In this document: piece by piece, positions 56,915 through 64,000 of the stretch
Numbering within the stretch: position 1 is the stretch's first letter
How the letters are laid out: each line of letters begins with the position of its first letter
Assembly: GCF_009696065.1 (NCBI RefSeq)
Contig: NZ_VUMS01000009.1
Location: 57,793-121,792 of the forward strand
Length of the DNA stretch: 64,000 bases
Direction: 5' to 3'
Source of the DNA: Oliverpabstia intestinalis
GTDB taxonomy: Bacteria > Bacillota > Clostridia > Lachnospirales > Lachnospiraceae
Program-made: the position numbers and the translations under genes
The notes under the pieces: model-generated
The model's database searches: none
Seen by the model: only the letters and a program-made list of their open reading frames with translations
Told to the model about the DNA's origin: nothing

Positions 56915-57380
56915 ATGTTTGTTATTGTGATATGTACGATAGTAGAAGGCTTAGGAAATTGTTCTGGTATTAATCGAGCTATTAAGCTGCCATACAGAAG
57001 TATTAACTCGTCAGCTTATATGTTGGGAAAGGTTGTTCGTTCTGCAGCAATAGTAAATGATTTAAATGCAAAAGGAATACCACTAATATCTAGTCTTGAA
57101 GAAATACCAAAATACAAAAAAGCAAGTATATTAATCCCGACATACGGTATATCAGAATGCATTATCAAAAAAATTGATAGGTTAGGTTATAGAATTTTGG
57201 ATAATACATGTCCGCGTGTTAAGTTTGTACAAAGAATTGTTTCTGACGCATCAAAAAAGGGATGGATATTATACTAGTAGGGGCTAAAAATCATCCACAA
57301 ACTAATGAAATAATAGGATGTATTAAAACGAGAGTAATATTGATACAGAATATAGAAAGCGCAATGAGCATAATTCCGAG
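56915..57380 (+). pseudogene. Broken or frameshifted ispH (lytB)-like gene
   Basis: The first frame (56915-57277) reads GLGNCSGINRAIKL, SSAYMLGKVV, LILIPTYGIS-like text and LDNTCPRVKFVQRIV, the order of the IspH iron-sulfur enzyme family with two of its three Cys. It stops at 57275. The similarity continues in the -1 frame from 57262 as IILVGAKNHPQTNEIIG, matching the next IspH block. The switch happens at A AAA AAG (57253-57259). After about 57380 similarity ends, so the third Cys and the C-terminal third are missing. The conserved His-Gly is changed to Tyr-Gly. Probably a pseudogene; a programmed frameshift is the alternative. Confidence 0.6.
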
Positions 57381-57444
57381 ATTGTTACTGAATAGAAATA
57401 CTCTCCCGGCCATCATGGCGAGAGGGTTTCGTGCATCTATGGGA

Positions 57445-57546
57445 TTATCCTTCAATATCAATTTTCAGTCCGGACTTAAGTTCCACAGTGAAGTGGTCAT
57501 CCGGACTGATAGATGCTTTCTGAATTGCTATTTCTGTTTTTAAATC
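57445..57546 (-). pseudogene. C-terminal fragment of an unidentified gene (- strand)
   Basis: Just after the toxin stop an open stretch without a start reads TEIAIQKASISPDDHFTVEL and KSGLKIDIEG before a TAA (57445-57447). It looks like the tail of a larger protein, perhaps a recombinase-type tail, but this is uncertain. It shares the space where ispH-like similarity ends, which suggests a recombination junction. Confidence 0.3.
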
Positions 57547-57827
57547 TATTTTTTGAATAGTTCTGAGTGAGTACCAAGCCTGTAAAGCATGAGTACTAAA
57601 ACGTTGTTCTGAATCTCATAAATGAGCAACCAGTCTGGTTCAATGTGACACTCACGCGTACCCTTATAGTTGCCTGTAAGATCATGGTCTCTGTATTTTG
57701 CTTCCAGCGTACCGCCATTCGCCAGAATATCGATTACCTCAAACAGCTTATCAAGATTTTTATTTTGCTTTTTGGCAAGCTTCAAATCCTTTTTAAATTG
57801 AGTGGTAAACTGAATATCGTATTTCAT
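57546..57827 (-). CDS. RelE/YafQ-family mRNA interferase toxin
   Basis: The 93-residue protein has the YafQ pattern: YDIQFTTQFKKDLKLAKKQ at the start, then YRDHDLTGNYKGTRECHIEPDWLLIYEI and a C-terminal LMLYRLGTHSELF, where the His is a catalytic candidate. Such toxins cut mRNA at the ribosome. Its start overlaps the antitoxin stop by four bases, the usual coupling. It lies within the AT-rich islet, on the - strand. Confidence 0.88.
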   Translation of the reverse strand: MKYDIQFTTQFKKDLKLAKKQNKNLDKLFEVIDILANGGTLEAKYRDHDLTGNYKGTRECHIEPDWLLIYEIQNNVLVLMLYRLGTHSELFKK

Positions 57828-58096
57828 ACGTCGAGAGCTGCCTTAAGTGCATCCATACTGGAATAACGCGGAGCAGAAGGATCCTTCATCATTTTTCTGC
57901 CTTCCTCAATGGCAGCGGCCGTAGTATCATTCGGTACTTCCAGTTTTAATTCAAAAGGAATACCATGCTCACGGATAGCGGTTCTCAGGAACATATTTAC
58001 AGCAGTTGTCATATTCAGACCAAGCTCATTGAAGATTTCCTCCGCCTGATCCTTGATTGCCTTGTCTGTACGAATATTTAAATTAGTTGTTGCCAT
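57824..58096 (-). CDS. RelB/DinJ-family antitoxin
   Basis: The 90-residue protein begins with a ribbon-helix-helix fold (TNLNIRTDKAIKDQAEEIF, NELGLNMTTAVNMFLRTAI) and ends with a toxin-binding tail (SSMDALKAALDV). It neutralises the YafQ-like toxin and represses the operon. The start at 58096 follows GGAGG on the - strand. A clear promoter with a small palindrome lies upstream. Confidence 0.9.
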   Translation of the reverse strand: MATTNLNIRTDKAIKDQAEEIFNELGLNMTTAVNMFLRTAIREHGIPFELKLEVPNDTTAAAIEEGRKMMKDPSAPRYSSMDALKAALDV

Positions 58097-58119
58097 ACAA
58101 AACACCTCCATTCAAGTAT

Positions 58120-58148
58120 AGTATACTCAGAAATGCGCCTGATGTCAA
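58120..58148 (-). promoter_or_regulatory. Promoter/operator of the toxin-antitoxin operon
   Basis: On the - strand TTGACA (58148-58143) and TATACT (58125-58120) are separated by 17 bases. The -10 box is part of the palindrome AGTATA-G-TATACT, a likely antitoxin binding site. Confidence 0.75.
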
Positions 58149-58158
58149 CATATTGTCA

Positions 58159-58260
58159 TTATATAAGATGCATAATGTGCTTCTGGTCATCATCAAACTC
58201 GAACAGAAGCGCAAATGCTGCAAGATCCAGATCTCCGTCATAGCCGGGACATGAAAAAGA
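58159..58260 (-). pseudogene. C-terminal fragment of an unidentified gene (- strand)
   Basis: Upstream of the antitoxin promoter, the - strand reads CPGYDGDLDLAAFALLFEFD and DDQKHIMHLI before a TAA (58161-58159). There is no start; only the end of a gene remains. I do not recognise the family. Confidence 0.3.
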
Positions 58261-58398
58261 AAATATTTGCGATTGCAAATTTTCGCTGAATGTTAACGTT
58301 CAAAATATTGCCGCTCAGTGAAAAACGTGATATGATTAGAAACAGATTTTGTAACACCTTTCATGAGCTTGCTGGAGAATTAAAAACATACATACCGG

Positions 58399-58605
58399 AT
58401 GGAACAATTATTTGTTTATGAAACACAGGGAACAGTGATGGATGCTTTTTTCCGGCATTACTTGACTATGAAGATTTCTCATATTCCCAAACAGGGACAA
58501 GTCTATGAAGAGTTTAAGTTGCATCATTTAAACTGTGAATTCAATGGTCAAGACCGTGATATGGATGTCATTTTTGCCACAGATTGCATCTGTTTGAAAC
58601 TGTGA
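58399..58605 (+). pseudogene. Short fragment resembling a DUF262/GmrS-type protein
   Basis: The 68-codon frame contains VMDAFFRHYLTMKISHIPKQ and VYEEFKLHH, which recall the DUF262 domain of GmrSD-type restriction proteins. It has no good ribosome site and ends abruptly (FATDCICLKL). The direct repeat ATGTTTCCG at 58630-58638 and 58651-58659 lies just beyond it and may be a relic of an insertion sequence end. Confidence 0.3.
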
Positions 58606-58743
58606 ATGCGCGATATCAGAGGTGTGGACATGTTTCCGTTTTGACAGGATATGTTTCCGCGAACGGGCACAGAATCAGAAGGTATCGTGCCATGTGGAAT
58701 GTATCGTGTCGATGGTGAAAAAAGAAAAATAAAGGAAAGTAGA

Positions 58744-58779
58744 GGGAGGAAGATCTGGCAAGATTCTCCTCCTTTTTTT
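58744..58779 (+). terminator. Terminator upstream of the SpoU methyltransferase gene
   Basis: GGAGGAAGAT and ATTCTCCTCC pair around a short loop and are followed by seven T. It ends transcripts from the islet. Confidence 0.75.
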
Positions 58780-58797
58780 AGAAGTAAGGAGAAAATC

Positions 58798-59619
58798 ATG
58801 AAGAATCATATAGAAATCACAAATTTCAATGATCCCAACCTGGATCTGTATGTGCGCCTGTCGGAGGTACAATTGTTGCGGTATGCGGAGCCGAAGCAGG
58901 GGATTTTTGTTGCGGAGAGTCCGAAGGTAATCGGACGGGCTCTGCAGGCGGGGTATGAACCGATATCTTTCCTGCTGGCGCATCAGGATCTGGACCGGGA
59001 AGCGGTGGAGATTCTGGAACAGTGGGAGGATATTCCAGTCTATACGGCAGAGGATGCGGTGTTACGGAAATTGACCGGATTTGCCATGACGAGAGGGATG
59101 CTGTGTGCGATGAGACGGCGAGAACTTCCTTCAGTGGAAGAAATCTGCCGTGGAGCAAGGCGTATCGCGGTTCTGGAAAATGTTGTGAATCCGACGAATG
59201 TGGGGGCTATCTTTCGTTCGGCGGCGGCGCTTCATATGGATGCGGTACTTTTGACAGGAGGATGCAGTGATCCGCTTTATCGTCGGGCAGCCAGAGTCAG
59301 TATGGGGACGGTGTTTCAGATTCCGTGGACGTATTTTGATAAAAAAACAGTCTGGCCGTCACAGGGGATGGCGCAGTTACAGAACATCGGTTTTAAAACG
59401 GTGGCGATGGCTCTTCGGAATGATTCGGTGGAGATCGATGATCCTGAACTGAAAAGGCAGAAAAAACTGGCGATCATTCTCGGAACAGAAGGTGAAGGGC
59501 TTCTGGCAGAGACGATGGAAGCGTGTGATTATACCGTGAAGATCCCGATGAGCCACGGTGTTGATTCTCTGAATGTGGCAGCAGCGAGTGCGGTGGCGTT
59601 CTGGGAGCTTGGAAGATGA
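58798..59619 (+). CDS. SpoU/TrmH-family RNA 2'-O-methyltransferase
   Basis: The 273-residue protein has an N-terminal substrate-binding part (QGIFVAESPKVIGRALQAG) and a SPOUT domain with VLENVVNPTNVGAIFRSAAAL, LGTEGEGL and IPMSHGVDSLNVAAASAVA. It methylates ribose in tRNA or rRNA using SAM; the target is not predictable. The ATG at 58798 follows AAGGAG. The gene marks the return to normal codon use after the islet. Confidence 0.92.
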   Translation: MKNHIEITNFNDPNLDLYVRLSEVQLLRYAEPKQGIFVAESPKVIGRALQAGYEPISFLLAHQDLDREAVEILEQWEDIPVYTAEDAVLRKLTGFAMTRGMLCAMRRRELPSVEEICRGARRIAVLENVVNPTNVGAIFRSAAALHMDAVLLTGGCSDPLYRRAARVSMGTVFQIPWTYFDKKTVWPSQGMAQLQNIGFKTVAMALRNDSVEIDDPELKRQKKLAIILGTEGEGLLAETMEACDYTVKIPMSHGVDSLNVAAASAVAFWELGR

Positions 59620-59788
59620 AATTAGGTAGAAAGATATAGAAAAGATATGGTACAATATAAAAAGGCGTTGATGGGTGGAAAAGACGCAGTCTCTTTTCCA
59701 TAAGACGTTAAAGGGTGATTATGAAGATTGTGAAAATGTAAGCAGCAAAGGAAGTACGAAGCATTGTTGTAAACCAGGAGGAAAAACG

Positions 59789-60577
59789 GTGGAGAAACAG
59801 GAATTGCATATAGATTTTAAAGTGGCAAAAGCAGCTTTTGAAAAGTATCTGGATGAGTATGACAGAACAGATGACAAGATTCAGCTGAAAATCGTACATA
59901 CCTATTGTGTGGTGGATGCCGCAGAGGAGATTGCTACCCGGATGCATCTGAGAGAGGAAGACGTTCAGCTGGCCAAGATCATTGGCCTGCTTCATGATAT
60001 AGGAAGATTTGAGCAGATCAAACGATTTCACAGCTTTGAGCCGGGGACTATGGATCATGCGATGTACGGAGCAGATCTTCTTTTTGGACCGGAGCAGATG
60101 ATTCGTCGGTTTGTAAAAGATCCGTCCTTTGATCAGCTGATCTGTGTGGCAATCGCAAAACACAGTGACTTTAAGCTGGAAGGTATAGAAGATGAACGGA
60201 CATTGCTGCATGCCAGACTGATCAGGGATGCGGATAAGCTGGATAACTGCAGAGTAAAACTGGAAGAATCCATGGAAACACTTCTGGATATGGATGAAAA
60301 GACAGTGGGCGCAAGCCCCATATCCCCAAAGGTGTGGGAGTCCTGCAAGGCAGAAGAATCTGTCCTCTCCGCAGATCGAAAAACCGGAATGGATTACTGG
60401 ATGTCGTATCTTGCTTTGTACTTCGACATTAATTTTCCGGAGACTTATCAGATCATAAAGGAGCAGGATTATATCCGGCGGATCGCAGAACGGGTACCCT
60501 ACAGCAGGGAGGATACAAAGGAAAAAGTTGCGTATACAGTAAAAAAACTGGAAGAAAAGATGAATATTCAACCGTGA
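59789..60577 (+). CDS. HD-domain phosphohydrolase
   Basis: The 262-residue protein has an HD metal-binding set: VHTYCVVDAAEEIA, GLLHDIGRFEQ, the later IAKHSD and RDADKLDN. HD proteins cleave phosphate esters, often nucleotides. I prefer the GTG at 59789, seven bases after AGGAGG; an ATG at 59675 would add 38 residues but runs through a hairpin (TGGAAAAGA/TCTCTTTTCCA, near 59675-59702). Its end overlaps the convergent AraC gene by ten bases. Confidence 0.85.
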   Translation: MEKQELHIDFKVAKAAFEKYLDEYDRTDDKIQLKIVHTYCVVDAAEEIATRMHLREEDVQLAKIIGLLHDIGRFEQIKRFHSFEPGTMDHAMYGADLLFGPEQMIRRFVKDPSFDQLICVAIAKHSDFKLEGIEDERTLLHARLIRDADKLDNCRVKLEESMETLLDMDEKTVGASPISPKVWESCKAEESVLSADRKTGMDYWMSYLALYFDINFPETYQIIKEQDYIRRIAERVPYSREDTKEKVAYTVKKLEEKMNIQP

Positions 60578-61404
60578 AGCTGCCGGTACTGAGAGGGCGA
60601 TAATCCAAAGTGCTTTTTAAAGGCCTTGCTCAGATGAAATTCATCGCAGAAGCCATAGTTGATGGCAGCTTCCCGCAGCTTGGTATCCGGCTGGGTAAGC
60701 AGAAACTGCCGGACCATTTCCAGTTTTGTTTCCATCTGGAAAGCAGGAAAGGTTTTTGTGCAATACTTATGAAATCGATTGTTTAAGGTACGTTCGCAGA
60801 TATAATACCGGGAAGCTATTTCTCCAGCAGTAAAGAAAGTCTGTGGCGTGGAATGAATCAGCCTGATAATCTCTTCAATCATGGGATCGATGGGAGTCAG
60901 GCTGCTTTTTTGTGCTTCCAGCCGAGAAAGTTCACACAGAACAAGAGAGAACAGAAGGGAAAGTCTGTTTTCGCGTTCCGGATCGTGACTCCAGGAGACA
61001 GAGATGATCTCTTGCATATATTGACGGACTTTTGGATTATGTTGACAGTGGAGAAGGCTGGAACAGGAAAAAAGCTGGAAAGCTTCCGAAGGATTCACTG
61101 CAGATGGGTATAGATGGTTATATTTCTTTTCAACATCGGTAGGCAGTGCATGAACATACATGTGGCGGTTACCCGGGTTACACAGCTTTTTTCCGTAGTG
61201 ATGTCTTCCGGCAGTGAGAATCAAAAGATCGTCACTTTGCAGAGCGTAGGAAGTATCATCCTCCCAGATTTCCCAGGTACCGTCCAGGATATATAAAAAA
61301 TCATGTTCGCCGATGATTCGGTTAGGATGCACCATACCATGGACAGAGGTTACATAGTTTCCGCTGGTAATTGTATGCATTTTCATTTTCTCAAGATATA
61401 ACAT
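60568..61404 (-). CDS. AraC-family transcriptional regulator
   Basis: The 278-residue protein has an N-terminal cupin-like sensor (about residues 1-130; HDFLYILDGTWEIWEDD) and a C-terminal AraC double helix-turn-helix (TAGEIASRYYICERTLNNRF, then LREAAINYGFCDEFHLSKAF and GLSPSQYRQLHG). It is divergent from the GH127 gene, so it probably controls it in response to an arabinoside. The start at 61404 follows AAAGGTGG on the - strand; the frame open from 61449 has no site. Confidence 0.9.
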   Translation of the reverse strand: MLYLEKMKMHTITSGNYVTSVHGMVHPNRIIGEHDFLYILDGTWEIWEDDTSYALQSDDLLILTAGRHHYGKKLCNPGNRHMYVHALPTDVEKKYNHLYPSAVNPSEAFQLFSCSSLLHCQHNPKVRQYMQEIISVSWSHDPERENRLSLLFSLVLCELSRLEAQKSSLTPIDPMIEEIIRLIHSTPQTFFTAGEIASRYYICERTLNNRFHKYCTKTFPAFQMETKLEMVRQFLLTQPDTKLREAAINYGFCDEFHLSKAFKKHFGLSPSQYRQLHG

Positions 61405-61475
61405 GGTACCACCTTTCCAATTTATACATGCCGGTTTCCATCCGGGCAATGTTATAAAATCGATCGTTGTATTAG

Positions 61476-61481
61476 TATAAT
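61476..61481 (+). promoter_or_regulatory. Possible -10 box in the AraC/GH127 divergent region
   Basis: TATAAT (61476-61481) with a poor -35 lies just before the palindromic repeat units. A second TATAAT (61568-61573) lies closer to the GH127 start. Which one is used cannot be told from the sequence. Confidence 0.35.
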
Positions 61482-61541
61482 GCCAGGTACTGAACAGTTA
61501 CAAAGTCAAAAATAAGTAACTGCGACGATACTGACAGTTAC
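61482..61541. repeat. Palindromic repeat units, GTAACTG...CAGTTAC family (copies 3 and 4)
   Basis: A half unit (GGTACTGAACAGTTAC, 61486-61501, preceded by TGCCA) is followed after 14 bases by a full unit with arms GTAACTG and CAGTTAC (61516-61541). They lie between the divergent AraC and GH127 genes. The half unit joins the TGCCAGGTAC core seen near 11155 to the ACTGAACAGTTAC module. Confidence 0.65.
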
Positions 61542-61594
61542 GAAATAATAAAAATCCGTACCATAAGTATAATCGGAAACAGGAGGTATTGCAA

Positions 61595-63622
61595 ATGGAG
61601 AAAAATATGTATTCTCGTCCGCTGTCACTGCGCAGCATGAAGATCAATGACAAATTCTGGAAGCAGGAGATGGAAGTAGTACGTAAGGAAGTGATCCCGT
61701 ACCAGTGGGCAGCCCTGAATAACCAGGTGGAGGGAGCAGCTCCCAGTTTCTGTATGCGAAACTTTAAAGTAGCGGGAAAACAGAATAAAGAGAGAAAAGA
61801 GCAGGGCAAAGCTTTTATAGAACCAAAATATACATTCCGTGGATTTGAATCATTACCGGAAGATCCGAATCATCCGGAAGATAAGTTTTATGGTTTTGTA
61901 TTCCAGGATTCAGATTTTTCCAAATGGATCGAAGCAGTCGGTTATTCTCTGACCCAGCATCCGGATCCTAAGCTGGAGGCAATCGCAGACGGAGCCATCG
62001 ATATCGTGTGTGCAGCTCAGCAGGATGACGGATATCTGGATACTTATTATATTATCAACGGAAAAGATAAGATTTTCACAAATCTGAAGGATCATCATGA
62101 ACTGTATTGTATGGGTCATCTGATCGAGGGAGCCGTTGCATATTATGAAGCTACCGGAAAAGACAAATTGTTGAAAGCAGCAGCTCGTTTTGCAGATTAT
62201 GCAGCAGCTCATTTTGGTCCGGAAGAAGGAAAATGCAAGGGATATCCAGGACATGAGATTGCAGAGATGGCACTGGTACGTCTCTATGAGGTGACAAAAG
62301 AGCCAAGATATCTGGAATTGAGCAAGTTTTTTATCGATGAGCGTGGAAAACGACCTTATTATTTTGATAAAGAGCATCCGGAAGAAGTGAAAAAAGGCCA
62401 TGAAAACGACCTGCGTTATTTTTATAACCAGGCTCATCTGCCGGTACGCCAGCAGGATGAAGCAGTAGGTCACGCAGTACGTGCCGTATACCTGTATTCC
62501 GGTATGGCAGATATTGCAAGACTGACAGAAGATGAAACCTTGTATCAATCCTGTGAAAAACTCTGGGACAGTATGGCAAATGAAAAAATGTATATTACCG
62601 GAGGCATCGGTGGTACACAGATCGGTGAGGCATTTTCTTATCCATATGACCTGCCAAATGATACTGCATATGCAGAAACATGTGCTTCCATCGGTCTGGT
62701 TTTCTTTGCAAGAAGAATGCTTGAGATCAAGCCGGATGCAAAATATGCCAATGTTATGGAAAGAGCTTTGTACAATGGAATCCTAAGTGGAATGGCTCTG
62801 GACGGAAAGAGTTTCTTCTATGTAAATCCTCTGGAAGTTCTGCCGGAGGCCAGCCACAAAGATGAGAGAAAATTCCATGTAAAACCGGTTCGACAGAAAT
62901 GGTTTGGATGTGCATGCTGTCCGCCGAACCTGGCTCGTCTGGTAAGTTCTATCGGTTCTTATACATATACAGAGAAAGAGGATACTTTATTTGTACATCT
63001 TTATATGGGCAGTGAACTGACCAAAAAGGTGGGAGATAAGGATGCGAATGTAGCAATTACTTCGGAACTGCCATGGGATGGAAATGTGGAGATCGCTGTG
63101 GAAGCAAAGGATACAGATTTTGTATTGGCACTTCGTATTCCGGACTGGTGTGGTGGAAATTATACTGTAGATGGCATTGAGAAGGATGAAATGTCTGAAA
63201 AGGACGGTTATCTGTATGTGAAGAAAGCCTGGAGTGAAAAAGATGTTCTGAAACTTCATTTTTCCATGCCGCTGCTTTTGATGGAGGCAGATGAGAAGGT
63301 ACGTGAGGATGCAGGAAAAGTTGCAGTATTACGTGGACCGATCGTGTACTGTCTGGAAGAAGTGGATAATGGTAAGGATCTGCATCTTTTAGAAGTGAAT
63401 CCGGATGGTAAGTATGAGATCAAGGACAGTGAGATCTGTGGTAATCCGGTGAAAGTTGTGGAGATGAATGGGTTCCGTGTTGTGGATACAGCAAAAAAGG
63501 ATGGAGAGCTGTATCATGTGTATAAGAGAAAGGAGAAGGAAGCTGTTGAACTGAAGTTTGTTCCTTATTATACCTGGGCAAACAGAGGGGAGAATGAGAT
63601 GATGGTTTGGGTTCGGGTTTAG
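61595..63622 (+). CDS. GH127 beta-L-arabinofuranosidase
   Basis: The 675-residue protein matches the GH127 family (HypBA1 type), which releases beta-L-arabinofuranose from plant glycoproteins and arabinan. The zinc site is seen as YAETCAS (Glu361, Cys363) and GCACCPPN (Cys441, Cys442), with a candidate acid Glu345 in GGTQIGEAF. The family normally has an alpha/alpha barrel followed by beta domains, and the length fits. There is no signal peptide, so it acts inside the cell on imported sugars. The ATG at 61595 follows AGGAGG. It is divergent from the AraC regulator. Confidence 0.93.
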   Translation: MEKNMYSRPLSLRSMKINDKFWKQEMEVVRKEVIPYQWAALNNQVEGAAPSFCMRNFKVAGKQNKERKEQGKAFIEPKYTFRGFESLPEDPNHPEDKFYGFVFQDSDFSKWIEAVGYSLTQHPDPKLEAIADGAIDIVCAAQQDDGYLDTYYIINGKDKIFTNLKDHHELYCMGHLIEGAVAYYEATGKDKLLKAAARFADYAAAHFGPEEGKCKGYPGHEIAEMALVRLYEVTKEPRYLELSKFFIDERGKRPYYFDKEHPEEVKKGHENDLRYFYNQAHLPVRQQDEAVGHAVRAVYLYSGMADIARLTEDETLYQSCEKLWDSMANEKMYITGGIGGTQIGEAFSYPYDLPNDTAYAETCASIGLVFFARRMLEIKPDAKYANVMERALYNGILSGMALDGKSFFYVNPLEVLPEASHKDERKFHVKPVRQKWFGCACCPPNLARLVSSIGSYTYTEKEDTLFVHLYMGSELTKKVGDKDANVAITSELPWDGNVEIAVEAKDTDFVLALRIPDWCGGNYTVDGIEKDEMSEKDGYLYVKKAWSEKDVLKLHFSMPLLLMEADEKVREDAGKVAVLRGPIVYCLEEVDNGKDLHLLEVNPDGKYEIKDSEICGNPVKVVEMNGFRVVDTAKKDGELYHVYKRKEKEAVELKFVPYYTWANRGENEMMVWVRV

Positions 63623-63712
63623 GAACTCTTTGAAAATGTCGGGTTAGTCTAAGGAGGACGAACCGGAGCCGCCCCTGGTGGGACTGACAACCGCTGGTAA
63701 CGCAAAGCTGAG
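63623..63712 (+). other. Structured-looking interval with GGTAACGCAAAGC
   Basis: The stretch contains CCGCCCCTGGTGGGA, then ACAACCGCTGGTAACGCAAAGC, close to the core of GEMM-I c-di-GMP riboswitches (GG-ACGCAAAGC). Other parts of that consensus are weak, so I do not call a riboswitch. It lies directly before hairpin element C and could be part of the same RNA. Confidence 0.3.
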
Positions 63713-63877
63713 CTAGTGCATCGTTTTCGAAATAACTGTATCATTCACTTGTCTACGAATCCGATTGCACAGTTTAAAAAGCCTCAGCGTAGCCCGCTAC
63801 GCCTACGTTTTTTGAACTGCACACTCGAATCCGTATCCTACGTGAAGGATACAGTTATTTACGAAACGATGTACTAG
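63713..63877. repeat. Long hairpin element C (165 nt imperfect palindrome)
   Basis: The left arm (CTAGTGCATCGTTTTCGAAA, then TAACTGTATC) pairs with GATACAGTTA and TTTACGAAACGATGTACTAG. Inside, TTGCACAGTTTAAAAAGC pairs with the later TTTTTTGAACTGCACA, with the tip GCGTAG-CCCG-CTACGC. Architecture and size are like those at 10905-11091 and 18729-18885. It lies upstream of a probable transposase gene. Confidence 0.75.
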
Positions 63878-63896
63878 TGTACTGACACGTTGATAT

Positions 63897-63925
63897 TTGA
63901 ATTAATGTTCTTTTCTTGATATAAT
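63897..63925 (+). promoter_or_regulatory. Promoter of the gene at the right edge
   Basis: TTGAAT (63897-63902) and TATAAT (63920-63925) are separated by 17 bases. A GGAGG site and the ATG at 63965 follow. Confidence 0.6.
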
Positions 63926-63964
63926 TGCCATAGATGATAAAATATGTCTATGGAGGTTATTATT

Positions 63965-64000
63965 ATGGCACGCCCTAAGAAAAATAGAGTTCAATTATCT
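63965..64000 (+). CDS. N-terminus of a probable IS630-type transposase (cut by window end)
   Basis: Only twelve codons are seen (MARPKKNRVQLS). The start follows TGGAGG. IS630-family transposases in Clostridia often begin with a similar short basic stretch, and the gene lies next to a palindromic element. A different DNA-binding protein is equally possible on so little sequence. Confidence 0.4.
   Translation, partial: MARPKKNRVQLS

Noticed and set aside
35817..61541. GTAACTG-type palindromes as a CRISPR array
   Set aside because: The copies are far apart, in both orientations and without regular spacers or cas genes.

Overview
The window looks like a chromosomal segment of an anaerobic, spore-forming, Gram-positive member of the Lachnospiraceae (a Blautia/Ruminococcus-like gut bacterium). 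This is inferred from gene content and protein style: the end of the S13-S11-S4-RpoA-L17 ribosomal operon with an enlarged L17, the sporulation genes gpr and spoIIP, a class III glutamine synthetase, FtsEX with CtpA, an AraC-linked GH127 enzyme, a GH27 enzyme, and SD-rich AGGAGG starts. Almost all genes are on the + strand. No rRNA, tRNA or CRISPR array was seen.

Layout. 1-3200: end of the ribosomal protein/rpoA operon and its terminator. 3400-10700: GH27 alpha-galactosidase, a small Cys-rich protein, a Crp/Fnr regulator with a palindromic operator, thioredoxin (-), a lipid kinase, class II aldolase and glutamine synthetase III. 10700-11320: a gene-free stretch holding a very long hairpin element. 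11325-18720: MoxR/VWA pair, an OPT transporter overlapping a PqqD-like gene, YitT, and a PucR/CdaR-type regulator. 18900-22850: ftsE-ftsX-ctpA-degV. 23000-28360: a glucan module (malQ, LacI regulator, glgP) behind tandem LacI-type operators, then a small DMT-type membrane protein whose ribosome binding site is buried in a terminator-like hairpin. 28460-35670: comEA, a two-component system, a GerMN lipoprotein, comEC (apparent CTG start) and holA. 35860-38860: rpsT (-), gpr and spoIIP. 39000-43380: lepA, a glycosyltransferase 2-MarR fusion and hemW. 43400-55610: uvrA behind a LexA box, mreB, recD2, comF, two unknown membrane proteins, cdaA-cdaR (c-di-AMP), HPr and an rRNA methyltransferase.

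55611-58650 differs from the rest. It is AT-rich, with larE, a broken ispH-like gene interrupted at an A AAA AAG heptamer, a RelBE/YafQ-DinJ toxin-antitoxin pair on the - strand and several gene fragments. It reads as an acquired and decaying islet. 58800-63620 returns to house style: SpoU methyltransferase, HD-domain protein, AraC regulator (-) and GH127 beta-L-arabinofuranosidase. The window ends with another long hairpin and the first codons of a probable transposase.

The signals most worth following are: (i) three intergenic 157-187 nt imperfect palindromes of similar architecture (10905-11091, 18729-18885, 63713-63877); (ii) the GT2-MarR fusion; (iii) the larE/ispH-like islet with its possible programmed frameshift; (iv) the recurrent hairpin plus GCGAGCAACGAGCCAAAG element and the GTAACTGT/ACAGTTAC palindromes; and (v) the unknown membrane proteins next to the c-di-AMP cyclase. 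Family assignments come from motif recognition, without database searches.
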